Below, piece by piece: positions 20,374-29,554 of a stretch of 64,000 nt of DNA. Where the stretch lies: the NCBI GenBank assembly GCA_010015675.1, contig ML977000.1, positions 227,905 to 291,904 on the forward strand, given 5' to 3'. Source of the DNA: Byssothecium circinans (lineage: Eukaryota; Ascomycota; Dothideomycetes; Pleosporales; Massarinaceae). The notes under the pieces were generated by a model that had not been told where the DNA came from, searched no databases, and worked only from the letters and a program-made list of their open reading frames with translations. Position numbers and translations under genes: made by a program. Position 1 is the first letter of the stretch, and every line of letters starts with the position of its first letter.

Positions 20374-22107
20374 TTAGAACCAGTCCCCAAAATCAAAGCC
20401 GCCGCCGCCACTACCCTCTCCTCCTCCGCCTCCGCCTCCTCCGCCACCGGATGAAGAGCCTCCATCACCACCACCCTTACCTCCTCCCCAGAAGTCGTCG
20501 TCCTGCTCCGCCCAAGGATCGGATTCCTGGCCCCAGATATCCTCACCCTGCTGATTACCGACCTGTTGCTCAAGCGAGGATGGGTCGGCGGCTTGTGGAG
20601 ACTGCGAATCGACTTCCTGACCACTACTTCCCCTTGCCCCTTTCATCGCCTCGTACCCAGCCATGGTCCCAGCACCCGCCGCCCATCCTTCGGCAGATCC
20701 CACACCTCGCACAACCGCTCCAACTTCACTAGCAATTCCGGTCTCGGATGCAGCACCAACAGCTCCAGCCCCGGCAGCCTCGCCAGCAGCAGCTCCGCCC
20801 GCGGCCTCTCCAGCACCTCCTCCCCAAGGCATCCACATCGGCCACATAGGCAACAAGCCTCCCGAGCCGCTATGTCGACTGAAGTAATCAAAGTCTACGC
20901 TGACGGCAGTAGCAAGCATAACAGCGCGTTGGTCAAGGGTCATTCCTGTGTGTTCCGGGATAACGTCAGGTTGGTTCGTCGTCTGCGAACCCACAGCCAG
21001 TCCTGCTGCGTCCATGCGTAGTGCATAGACGCCAGTATCGGTAAAGAGTTCGCGTGCAAACCCTACAAAGTTGCGGTTCACCGAACCGATGAGGCGTTCA
21101 TCTTCCGACGTAAGACTGAAGTCCCACGACAAGAAAGGCTCGTCGATACGTGCAAATTGCAGCATGCCAATTTCTCGGGTATCATCTTCGGCCAGCACAA
21201 TGGCCTTCGAATTAGATATTGGTAGATCGCCAGAGGTCAACTGGGGCGTGCCTGCTGCAGCTTCTTCCAGCTGCCGTGCGACGAAGAGGTTGTACTTTCG
21301 TCGGAGTGGTGCCCACTCTTGTTCCGCTGACCCAATGATTCGCATATCAGACATTGGCAGGCTCGAGACGCTTGCGCTGGTCTCATTAATCAAACTTCCA
21401 GCGCTTGTCCCCTGCAGTTCCGGCGAGGAAGTATAAGCACCTCCATCTTGTCCCACCGCGTCGTATACGCGTATCCGGGAGTTGATCCAGCTGAACGGCC
21501 TGTGAAATCTAAGTATTTCCTTCTCCTCCCGGTCGAAGACGTGCGTTGTGAAGCTTCTATGAGTCTTGAACATTTGTCTTGTCACAGCGCTGCCCAACCC
21601 ATGGTCCCGCTCCGCCAGATAGCCAATGTGATTTCCATGCGGGTCCATGATAACGTAACGATTTGCCTGTTCGAAGCCCATGAGCACATTCATCATCTCC
21701 AGTTGTCTCTGGACCACGATCGCCGAGTTGTCGAGCAAACGCATTGCGGGATGCGTCTCCTTGAGGACGGCATTGGGGTCTTCAGGCATGTACACCGGGG
21801 TGACGAGGTTGTTCCTCGCATCTGGGGTTGTCGCGAGAGCATTGGATACAGCTTCGACTTTGGAAGGCTCTTTCGCCGGTGGGTGGGATGAGTCGTTGGC
21901 TTTGGAATCGGATTCGCTGTGCTTACCGGTCTTGTTGGACAGCATTCGCTGCTGACATGTTTGTGGTTTGTTAAAGGATGAACTCCTGGGGTATGCGCTC
22001 TGCAAACGTTGAAAACGCCCACATGATGTGGCTGACGTGTTCCGCGTTGAAATAGTTCGAACGTGTGGTCGTGGCAATCGCAGCAACCATCGAGCGGAGG
22101 GTAACAT
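20374..22107 (-). CDS. Mitochondrial scramblase-family protein (AIM25-like)
   Basis: The in-frame ORF extends to 22128 only through a TTG; the first ATG is at 22107, giving 577 residues. The N-terminus (MLPSARWLLRLPRPHVRTISTRN) is rich in Arg with no acidic residues, a typical mitochondrial presequence. Residues about 100-400 carry the phospholipid scramblase fold (NRYVIMDPHGNHIGYLAERDHG; FDREEKEILRFHRPFSWINSRIRVYD; LSWDFSLTSEDERLIGSVNRNFVGFARELFTDTGVY). Fungal relatives are called AIM25 (altered inheritance of mitochondria). The tail is Ala/Gly-rich, then a poly-Gly tract ending in FDFGDWF. Scrambling activity is not established for this family; location is inferred from the presequence. Confidence 0.85.
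   Translation of the reverse strand: MLPSARWLLRLPRPHVRTISTRNTSATSCGRFQRLQSAYPRSSSFNKPQTCQQRMLSNKTGKHSESDSKANDSSHPPAKEPSKVEAVSNALATTPDARNNLVTPVYMPEDPNAVLKETHPAMRLLDNSAIVVQRQLEMMNVLMGFEQANRYVIMDPHGNHIGYLAERDHGLGSAVTRQMFKTHRSFTTHVFDREEKEILRFHRPFSWINSRIRVYDAVGQDGGAYTSSPELQGTSAGSLINETSASVSSLPMSDMRIIGSAEQEWAPLRRKYNLFVARQLEEAAAGTPQLTSGDLPISNSKAIVLAEDDTREIGMLQFARIDEPFLSWDFSLTSEDERLIGSVNRNFVGFARELFTDTGVYALRMDAAGLAVGSQTTNQPDVIPEHTGMTLDQRAVMLATAVSVDFDYFSRHSGSGGLLPMWPMWMPWGGGAGEAAGGAAAGEAAGAGAVGAASETGIASEVGAVVRGVGSAEGWAAGAGTMAGYEAMKGARGSSGQEVDSQSPQAADPSSLEQQVGNQQGEDIWGQESDPWAEQDDDFWGGGKGGGDGGSSSGGGGGGGGGGEGSGGGGFDFGDWF
20393..20470 (-). repeat. Gly-codon low-complexity tract
   Basis: GGN-rich imperfect trinucleotide repeat encoding more than 20 glycines with a few Ser, Asp and Glu near the C-terminus of the AIM25-like protein. 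Likely to vary in length between strains. Confidence 0.6.
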
Positions 22108-22847
22108 GGTGTGGTACGATGCAGACAAGCTCTAGGACAGTAAGCGTACAACAAGGTGTCAGTGGTAAATGCGTGGAGGTTGCAGTTATAGCAACAAGAG
22201 GCCGCCTTGTACCACGTCGCGTCTCTGCTGGAAGAAAAATGAGATCGAAATATTTCCGAAGCTCTACCATGGTAGGGCCAAAATGAAGCCTAGCATATGT
22301 TACGTCATCGCAAATACAACAACACGAAGATGTTTTACAAAACTAAAGATAAACAATGCGTGAGCGAAGTTGATATTAGTGATTGCTAAGAATCATGAAT
22401 GCAGTACAAAAATCATATAAAGAAGCGGGAGATGATAGAGCCTGGGGCGGGCAGTTCGACCAATCACAGTCTAGTCAGGCTTGGCGCGCCGTCACTTCGT
22501 CCAACCGACTCTGACTCTTTTCTCTCGACGACCGTAGTCACATCCCTCTGACTTTCTCCTGCGCCCCTGCTCATAGAGGACTCCAATTGCAATCTCCGGC
22601 GTCCAAAGTGACGTTCATGACGGTAGCGGTAAGTCACGTCCATCCCTTTCTTTCGTACAATGATGATCGCAAAATTTTCATATCAGCGCACAGAGCCTGG
22701 CATTCACTTGACAGGCTCACGTGTCCTATGCTGCTCAAACTATAGACTACAACGGTATCTGATTGTACAATGAATTCCTCATTTTCGCTATATTATACAT
22801 GTCCCAGGTATTAAGCTAACATCCTCAAGACAGACATCTCAGAAGTA
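22108..22847. promoter_or_regulatory. Divergent promoter region, AIM25-like / SEN2
   Basis: 740 bp between opposed starts. Left part is A-rich; right part contains a TTATACATGT patch near 22792-22801 just upstream of SEN2. No RNA gene or ORF with family resemblance. Confidence 0.4.
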
Positions 22848-24176
22848 ATGGCTGTAGCAATCGGAACCACAAGCACGGACGCGCAAGCGACGAAGGATGG
22901 CTCGAGATCCCAGCCTAAAGGAAGTAGCACAGATAGCTCATGCAAGAAACCGCAGGCAAGGCGGCCCAATTTCAATGCAATCCATGCCAAACCGCTCCCG
23001 CTCGATGTGTATCCTCTGCCGACCTTCATCCCACACAACCCCATCTCCATTGTGCGCATTGCCATCAGCCTCATCTCACATTCCATTTGGCGCCCCAACT
23101 CGCATATCGTTATTCACAAAGCCTACTTCTCACCGGAAACTCAATCTATTCACGTCACCGACCCCGAATCGATCCGCGCTCTGTGGGAGCAGGGCTTCTG
23201 GGGCACAGGCTCTTTGAGTCGCAGCGACCCACGATGGCTTGATCAAGAGAAGCGAAGGCGGGGCTTGGATGCTACGGCGACGAGCGAAGAGTACACGAGG
23301 GGTCGACGTGAAGAGCGCCGACGGATGAAGCTGGAGAGGGCCAAGGCGCAGCGCGAAGCGATCGAGCAGCAGCTACGAGAAGAGGGAAAGCTGGACGCGG
23401 AAGCAAACCTGGAAGATCTCGTAGAGGAGGGAGGTGTGTCTGAATCGCCAAAAGGTACATTGTACCCGGCTGATACCGCCGTCCCTCTCGGGAACACGAC
23501 AGGCACAGAGGGTTCCGTGATCGAAGAAATCCGCAAAACCATTGCAGAAGAGTCGCCAGATTTCGATCTCAACGTCAAAGACCAGGAGCATCTCCAACTC
23601 ACATTCGAAGAAGCTTTTTTCCTAAGCTACGTGCTTGGTGTCCTAGAAGTTCACCACGATGACACTTTGGTACAGCTCTCACATCTTCTCCGGTTGTTCT
23701 GCGAACAGTACAACTTTTCTCCAACGAAAAGTCTCCAGAGCAGTCCAATTGTGCCAGACGACTCTTTCCTTCTAAACTACGTCGTATTCCACCACTTCCG
23801 ATCCCTTGGTTGGGTCGTGCGCCCCGGTATCAAATTCGCCTGCGACTGGCTTCTCTACCTGCGGGGCCCTGCCTTTCACCACGCCGAGTTTGCTGTCATG
23901 ATTGTTCCATCATACTCGCACCCTTACTGGTCTGGAACTTCCGAGCTAGAAGAATATTCTAGGAAAAAGGCAAATAAGGATTGGTGGTGGTTGCATCGAT
24001 TGAACCGAGTGCAGACTCAAGCACACAAAACTCTCATGCTGGTATACGTGGAGGTGCCCCCACCGTGGCAGAGTGATGCGAATTCAGAGAGTTTTGACAT
24101 CGGTACGGCGCTAAAGAGATATCGAGTGAGGGAAACAATTTGGAAGCGGTGGTCACCTAACAGAAACCGCGATTGA
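22848..24176 (+). CDS. SEN2: tRNA-splicing endonuclease catalytic subunit SEN2
   Basis: Intronless, 442 residues. N-terminal SEN2 domain (NPISIVRIAISLISHSIW; SIHVTDPESIRALWEQGFWG), then a charged coiled-coil segment (about 150-190), then the endonuclease fold. The catalytic triad is intact: Tyr337 (LLYLRGP), His345 (AFHHAEF) and Lys394 (TQAHKTLM). SEN2 cuts the 5' splice site of pre-tRNAs in the SEN2-SEN34-SEN54-SEN15 complex. The start ATG lies shortly before the conserved region, with no better upstream candidate. Length matches filamentous-fungal orthologues as I know them. Confidence 0.94.
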   Translation: MAVAIGTTSTDAQATKDGSRSQPKGSSTDSSCKKPQARRPNFNAIHAKPLPLDVYPLPTFIPHNPISIVRIAISLISHSIWRPNSHIVIHKAYFSPETQSIHVTDPESIRALWEQGFWGTGSLSRSDPRWLDQEKRRRGLDATATSEEYTRGRREERRRMKLERAKAQREAIEQQLREEGKLDAEANLEDLVEEGGVSESPKGTLYPADTAVPLGNTTGTEGSVIEEIRKTIAEESPDFDLNVKDQEHLQLTFEEAFFLSYVLGVLEVHHDDTLVQLSHLLRLFCEQYNFSPTKSLQSSPIVPDDSFLLNYVVFHHFRSLGWVVRPGIKFACDWLLYLRGPAFHHAEFAVMIVPSYSHPYWSGTSELEEYSRKKANKDWWWLHRLNRVQTQAHKTLMLVYVEVPPPWQSDANSESFDIGTALKRYRVRETIWKRWSPNRNRD

Positions 24177-24820
24177 GGACTGCGCACTTGACCAACACTC
24201 TTTCTTGGCCTTGAAAACGCAGTCATGCCCACGAAAGAAATCGTCACAGCCCGAAGCTGGAACTTTTGCTCTCTCTGTCGATCGTTTGTCTTGTAGAGGC
24301 TCGGTATAGACCAGCCTCGAGAATAGATACCCAATGGAGCTCAACGATGCGTAGGAAACGGGTTGGATCACTTGTGCAGTATAGTTTGTTCCTCGCGCAC
24401 AGCGCGTCGTTGCTCCGGAAGCTTCTCTGACAAAGCCACTAGTGATTGTCTCTTGGGTAGTAGTCTTGTCTTCACACTCAATCCTGTGGACCTGCTAGAT
24501 CACAATCAACCTTTCTGAAAATACCCGCCCACCTTCCTCCTCAAATGACTATTGCAGACCACAGCCTTCTTCATTCGCTTCGCTCCCGATGTCCCACACA
24601 TGATTTACAGTGCCTTGGAATGATCACCTCCTGGTGCACGAACAATTTATCATAGGCTTTCGCGGGCACTTGTAGCTTTATACAACGTATATTGACACCC
24701 TTTTGACTGAGCTTTGCTAACTTCCTCACAGTCACGATACCCGTCTTCGTTACCTTGGCAATCAATGGATCATACATTGATCAAGCACTCGGCTGTCTTC
24801 TACCCATGCTATACTGACAG
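24177..24820. other. Intergenic stretch left of an orphan exon
   Basis: 644 bp. A minus-strand frame at 24571-24777 and a plus-strand ATG at 24545 were examined; neither resembles a known family, and both are short. It may contain lost upstream exons of the 24821 fragment. Confidence 0.3.
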
Positions 24821-24982
24821 TTGAAGAAGGTTATGTTCCTGTTTGTGGACGTGGATCGAGAGATGGACGACGAGGAGTATCGGGCTCGGTTCGAAGACGT
24901 TGTGCGGGAGTTTGTGGATATGGTGAGGAAACAAGGGAAGCAGCGGATACATACTGTTGGGGTACAGATTGCTCGGGATTAG
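24821..24982 (+). pseudogene. Orphan 3' coding exon (possible gene remnant)
   Basis: A 53-codon frame ends in a stop at 24980-24982 and is preceded by an acceptor-like ACTGACAG at 24813-24820. The residues (LKKVMFLFVDVDREMDDEEY, RARFEDVVREFVDMVRKQGK, RIHTVGVQIARD) are strongly protein-like, amphipathic and charged, unlike the surrounding frames. No convincing upstream exon could be joined. I read it as the last exon of a gene whose 5' part was lost or is unrecognisable. An internal ATG at 24833 would allow a 49-residue peptide. Family not recognised. Confidence 0.4.
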
Positions 24983-25264
24983 AGGCCGTCGGGGTTGGAG
25001 GAGTCGGTGGGATATATGAAGGTTTGAAATGGTGGGTGGCAGGTACGGGTATGCGTCAAACCCTTAGATACATTTTTTTTCTGATTCTGAACTATATGGC
25101 GGTTTCTATTTTATATCTTGTGTGTCACTTAAGCTTATTGTAGTAGATCATGTATGACCTGGACCATAAACAGTCAGTGCAGTACAAACAGACCACTGTC
25201 CGCCATTCAAAGCCCGATATCATCCCCCCGCCATTCCTCCACAACCTCATTTTATAGTGGCAAA

Positions 25265-26116
25265 TTAACCCGATCTAAAAGGCTTACTGTCGAGGCCCTC
25301 CCGATCCAACCATCCAAGGAACCCCTGCCAAAGGTTCCACGGCTTCTGCTTCTTAGCCACCTCCCCCTCATCCTTCTTCAACCTCCGGCACGTTGTCACA
25401 TATCTTCTAGGCCGCTGCATTTCTTCAGTTTTGATATCCCACCATCCCTTCCTGGCCAACATTTCCGCCGTGTGGAGCCAGCGTGTGACAGCCGGGGGGC
25501 TGAAATTGCCTGTGACTTCGAAGATGGACTTGGGCGCGTTGAAGAGAGCTGGACGTGGCATGATATCGCGCGTTTTGGCATAGGTGTTAAGGTGGGGAAT
25601 GACATTGGCTATGAGCCAATTGATGCGGTTGACGCCCGTTGTAGGTGTCCTCGTCACTTGGGTACTCGAGGTGTGGAACATGATAGTGAGGGAATCGAGA
25701 TGCAGTTCCAGCAACGGGGCGATCAGCCTACGATGTGGTTGATGTTCCACGTAGGGGAATATAGCGATTGTCGGAACCACTGATTCGAACCGCGTGCTAT
25801 CGAAGGAGAGCACGAGTTTGCGCAGGAAAGCGAATGGCGAGGCGCTGTGGGATGCGCTGTGCCACTGGATGAATCCGTTCTCGGGAATGTATTTAGTGAT
25901 TGCCTTATGGAAGTTGCGGCCACATTCAGAGTCCATCTCTGCTTTCATTTGCTTGCAGCTCAGGTAGAGGCCTAACCACAAGGATGGAGACTCGACCTCG
26001 AGGTCGGCGTAGCCGTAGATTTGGAACCTGAGCTCCGTAGGCAGTCTTTGAAAGGGTCCGGGCGGGGTTTGAGCTTGAGCTTCCATGTTCGTGGGATTGG
26101 TGCTGTTGCTTGACAT
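25265..26116 (-). CDS. 2EXR/F-box-like fungal protein
   Basis: ORF open from 26242. I choose the ATG at 26116 (283 residues) because the upstream ATG overlaps a TATA-like ATATATATT, which would put it at or before the transcription start. Near the N-terminus is FQRLPTELRFQIYGYADLEV, the hallmark of 2EXR/F-box-like fungal proteins, followed by a helix with WLGLYLSCKQMKAEM. The rest (VPTIAIFPYVEHQ; LLELHLDSLTIMFHTSS) resembles the variable part of these expanded families. Function unknown; related proteins may act as substrate adaptors, but this is not shown. C-terminus is basic (RPRRYVTTCRRLKKDE). It lies head to head with a related-looking gene at 27665. Confidence 0.7.
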   Translation of the reverse strand: MSSNSTNPTNMEAQAQTPPGPFQRLPTELRFQIYGYADLEVESPSLWLGLYLSCKQMKAEMDSECGRNFHKAITKYIPENGFIQWHSASHSASPFAFLRKLVLSFDSTRFESVVPTIAIFPYVEHQPHRRLIAPLLELHLDSLTIMFHTSSTQVTRTPTTGVNRINWLIANVIPHLNTYAKTRDIMPRPALFNAPKSIFEVTGNFSPPAVTRWLHTAEMLARKGWWDIKTEEMQRPRRYVTTCRRLKKDEGEVAKKQKPWNLWQGFLGWLDREGLDSKPFRSG

Positions 26117-26238
26117 GGGGAAGAGAATTCGGGAACGGATGTGTGTGTAAGAGCGAGGTTTTTGGAGAGCATGCGCATGAGCCTTTATAATCTTACGCAC
26201 ATGCTCACAGGGCGTTCTGGTACTTAGCGGAGAATAGC

Positions 26239-26252
26239 GCATATATATTAGC
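26239..26252 (-). promoter_or_regulatory. TATA-like element of the 2EXR-like gene
   Basis: The minus strand reads TAATATATATGCGC, about 125 nt upstream of the preferred start at 26116. It argues against using the overlapping ATG at 26242. Confidence 0.35.
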
Positions 26253-26673
26253 CTAGCTGCGTGTTTGAAGGCTGCGGACTTTGGAAGTGCCTATGACGTT
26301 GCAATTGTACCACTTCGTTCGTTAGGCATCAATCCCACGGACGCACCCTCCGTAGACTGTAGATACATTGGACGAAGTCTCAAGATTGAGTTTAGTCCTA
26401 AACTACTTCCTAAGGTGATCTCTCCCAAGCCTTAGCTCTATGCAATCGAAAAGGCACTCACGATGCGCTAGAGAATTGTTAGAACCTGGAGCAATACAAA
26501 TTCGCGAGATTAAGCGTGCACGCATCTCAAAACATACTATGCTTCGAAGATATATAAATAATTTGGCAAACTCCGCTCGTTGCCCAGAATGTCCCAGGAG
26601 GAAACTATTCTGCTGAGAGAGAATAGAAACATTACGTGATCACATGGGAAACTTGCAACGACATCTGGCAGAA

Positions 26674-26856
26674 CTACCAAAGAAAAATACAACTTGAGGA
26701 TCTGACATACAGATCATCTTCCCACACCCTGTTCTTTCCACCAGCCAGATCAGTATCGCTTTCGAAGCTGCTGAAAACATCCTGCATAATTGTGTATTCA
26801 AACACTGGAGAGACAGGTTTTACACAAACAAGCTGCCCTGCATACGTAGCAAGCAC
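26674..26856 (-). pseudogene. Short coding-like fragment, unidentified
   Basis: Open minus-strand stretch of 60 codons without an ATG start (begins GTG just after an in-frame TGA). Residues such as CVKPVSPVFEYTIMQDVFSS and FESDTDLAGGKNRVWEDDLY look coding. No family recognised. Could be an exon relic or chance. Confidence 0.2.
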
Positions 26857-26993
26857 CTTTCCTCATTTTTTCGTGCTTCTAAAAGAGCTCTTGATTCCTA
26901 ACGAGAACAACTACTTGTACCCAGCGAAGTGGTGCCTAACACCATGATTCATCATGTTCGAAGGTTTGCTAACAACTATGTGAATATATGTAG

Positions 26994-27262
26994 GTTAACT
27001 TCGCCATCCCCAAACTCACGCCCTCAGCCCTCACCGACCACATAATTCTTGAAACACTAGTGCGGGCATTATTCCACTTCAGTTACCCTCCGTTCAATAT
27101 CTTCCGCGAAAGGTGAGGGAAGATCCTAGCCATCTACCCTTACACAACGTCCTGGGGATATACAAGTCGGATGATCCCGCAATTGACATGGACTGGAACT
27201 TTTGGTTGAAGTTGGGGTCGCTCCTTAACTATATTCGACGGGACCATACGTTGGAGCGGTAA
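26994..27262 (+). pseudogene. Frameshifted gene fragment, unidentified
   Basis: After an acceptor-like TGTAG at 26989-26993, one frame reads VNFAIPKLTPSALTDHIILE and FHFSYPPFNIFRER before a TGA at 27114. A second frame from 27110 then continues with protein-like residues (NVLGIYKSDDPAIDMDWNFW; LKLGSLLNYIRRDHTLER) to a TAA at 27260. The two parts overlap and look like one sequence broken by a single-base indel. No start region or family was recognised. Confidence 0.3.
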
Positions 27263-27664
27263 ACCTGCTCAAGAGGAGTGGAGTTTCAGGCAGGAGTATG
27301 GTTTTTAGATTATCCAGAAGGAGATGAGAACACTGTTTGCGTGGATGTGTTTGGCTCGTTTCCGACGACCGTATAGTTATGGCGTTCTATAACAGTTGTT
27401 TGCTGAAGTGGAGTAATGGATGCATTGTGCAATATCACTTTCAAGACATGTTTGGTCATAACGATGAACCAGCACGGGCCTTTTCACCCTTCGTCACTCT
27501 TGCCCGCTTCTTACCTATATAACCTCTGTCACCCCTTCAGAAACTCCTCTACAACTGCAAACCTACAACATAACTACGCAACCTCCTCTCGCTCAACGTC
27601 CGCCCGGCATTCTCAAATCTTTCAAACCCCACAACCTCGATCAGCACCGTACCATTTAAACACT

Positions 27665-28585
27665 ATGGAGGCGACCAAATATTTCTTAGCCCTTATCGCA
27701 TGGAAGACCAAAGTCGAACGCACCGTCGCCTATTTGACGGATAACATCCGCAGCACGCACAACATGGAGGACACTTACAAGTCCAACTTGTTCTGTACAC
27801 CAGTTCCCGACCAACCGAACTCGCAGCTGCATAAGCTACCCGCTGAGGTGCGCATGCTGATTTACAAACACGTCTTCACCTCACGTCATTCCAAACGCCG
27901 ACGCTCCTCCATCGCCCTCGCATTGCTAGCAACCTGCCGCCTCATCCACGGCGAAGCATACGAGAAAGCATTCGAGTCCGTCCACTTCCGCCTTAACGGT
28001 GAGGCAGGCCTCAGCTTCTACAAGAAGATCTGGAGCCTGGGCTCCTTGCAGCAACACCTCCGTCGCATCACCATTAAAATGGCGATGGAGAAACTCGAGT
28101 ATACGACCGGCAACAACCCATTCGTGTTGATGCAGCTGCCCCTCGACAAGCTTGAGGTCGACTTCGGTTCAATCTCTGCAGGGAATTGGGATGAAAAGGT
28201 ACATTTGTACCACCGACTTGTTCCCGCTGTCTTATTCCGGACTCCGAACTTCCGCGATCGGACTCGTCCAATTTACAAGCTGGATGCCGCGTCGAGGGCT
28301 CTACACTACACGAATGTGGCCACTTGGCAGTTTTCTCCTGAGCCGAAAGACCTGTATGATGTCATGGTGCGATCCCAGACCAAGGAGGTGATGGTGAAGG
28401 CGTTGTCCAACCGGAAAGATGTCCTGTGGAGCGCATTCCGACACTTCGGTCTTGTGACAAACGTTTATACTCAATTGGATGTGCGTTGCAAAAGCACGGG
28501 CGAAGCGAAGGAGGTATTCTTGATATTTGCGGATGAAAACCGGGCAAGGTCTTACTTCAAGATCGGCCGAAGGGACGTTGGGTGA
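27665..28585 (+). CDS. 2EXR/F-box-like fungal protein
   Basis: The frame opens at 27416, but the first 83 codons read like leader sequence (Ser/Thr/Asn-rich, poor codon choice). I choose the ATG at 27665 (MEATKYFLAL), giving 306 residues. The family mark is SQLHKLPAEVRMLIYKHVFT (about residues 58-77), followed by ALALLATCRLIHGEAYEKAF, the usual second helix of fungal 2EXR/F-box-like proteins. Later: LGSLQQHLRRITIKMAMEKL and a C-terminal block around DARCK/VFLIFADENRARSYF. It is probably a member of a lineage-expanded family; role unknown. Together with the gene at 25265 it frames a decayed spacer. Confidence 0.72.
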   Translation: MEATKYFLALIAWKTKVERTVAYLTDNIRSTHNMEDTYKSNLFCTPVPDQPNSQLHKLPAEVRMLIYKHVFTSRHSKRRRSSIALALLATCRLIHGEAYEKAFESVHFRLNGEAGLSFYKKIWSLGSLQQHLRRITIKMAMEKLEYTTGNNPFVLMQLPLDKLEVDFGSISAGNWDEKVHLYHRLVPAVLFRTPNFRDRTRPIYKLDAASRALHYTNVATWQFSPEPKDLYDVMVRSQTKEVMVKALSNRKDVLWSAFRHFGLVTNVYTQLDVRCKSTGEAKEVFLIFADENRARSYFKIGRRDVG

Positions 28586-28987
28586 GTGAGAGAGTCCTAA
28601 GATAGTATCAGTGTGCGATAGTGGTGAGGGGGGGTAAAACCATTGACGAAGAGAATACGAGCAGTTGGAAATGGCTCGATACGATTGTGAGTAAGGAAAG
28701 TATGGAAAATGTATTCGGGCATGATCGTAGCGCAGTGAACGCGATGAAGGTTTAGATGATGAAAGAAAGAGAGTGACGATTGATTAAGGAAAGACTGTAG
28801 ATAAAAGGAGAAATCAAAAAAACACATGCTTCCCCTCCGCTCAAAATGAGAGTGCCAACCCAGCGCAAGAGACAATTTGATCCACCAACAATCAAGGAAA
28901 CAATGTAACGCAGCAGAAAATATTACCACAACAAGAACTGAACAGAATACTCCCCTTGTGACTCGTCATGCACCGATGCGGTACCGC
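28586..28987. other. Intergenic region between convergent genes
   Basis: 402 bp of 3' flanks; A-rich near 28790-28830. No gene seen. Confidence 0.35.
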
Positions 28988-29554
28988 TCACTGACCGAAT
29001 CCCATCGCATTCTTGCGAGCCCTCAGGTTTGCGATGATGCGGGCCTGCTCTGCAACAGCTTGGCAATGTTCCTCATCGACATCACCCTCCGCGTCTTCGT
29101 CGTCGGTAGTGATGGCGCATTCCTCGCTAACGCTTCGGATAGATCGACCGTCTTGCGAACTTTCACTGCCGCTTCCCTTGTATGGCTGGGTTTCGCGCTT
29201 GATGCCCAGACTAGAGAAGGTTGGGTCGGTCTGCTGCATCATCGGTGGCGAGGGGATGGCGGATTGGTAGGTGCCATTATAGCATTTCACGTCCTCTGAC
29301 GGAAAGCGGACAGCTTCCATCTGGACGTGAAACAACCCATCGGCTGTCTGGCAGATGCTCCTGACCGTCAGAGCCCTTCCATCTTCAGTTACACCACGAA
29401 TGTAGCCTGGGCGGATGTGTTGGTATGGTTGAACGAGGGGTTGTTCGGCGATGGCAGGCATGGGGTGGAGGACTTTCGCCAGAGATCGTGCGGCTGGGTA
29501 GCGAGGAGAGGTAGGCTGGTTCTTGTATGGGTGGTAGCGGTTTGGACGAGGCAT
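28988..29554 (-). CDS. Hypothetical protein, 188 residues
   Basis: Single exon from ATG 29554 (MPRPNRYHPYKNQPTSPRYP). No domain recognised. The middle carries a plausible folded segment (GYIRGVTEDGRALTVRSICQ; TADGLFHVQMEAVRFPSEDV). A Ser/Asp-rich linker and an acidic stretch (TTDDEDAEGDVDEEHCQAVA) follow, then a short basic helix (RIIANLRARKNAMGFGQ). No signal peptide or membrane segment. Codon use looks coding, but the gene has no recognised neighbour context and may be lineage-specific. An upstream exon within 29555-29830 cannot be excluded. Confidence 0.55.
   Translation of the reverse strand: MPRPNRYHPYKNQPTSPRYPAARSLAKVLHPMPAIAEQPLVQPYQHIRPGYIRGVTEDGRALTVRSICQTADGLFHVQMEAVRFPSEDVKCYNGTYQSAIPSPPMMQQTDPTFSSLGIKRETQPYKGSGSESSQDGRSIRSVSEECAITTDDEDAEGDVDEEHCQAVAEQARIIANLRARKNAMGFGQ

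Larger units (their letters stand above)
26253..27664. other. Gene-poor spacer with decayed coding fragments
   Basis: About 1.4 kb between two head-to-head 2EXR-like genes. Contains the two fragments listed separately (26674-26856 minus, 26994-27262 plus). The rest shows only short, poor frames. Base composition is more AT-rich than in the flanking housekeeping genes. Confidence 0.4.
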
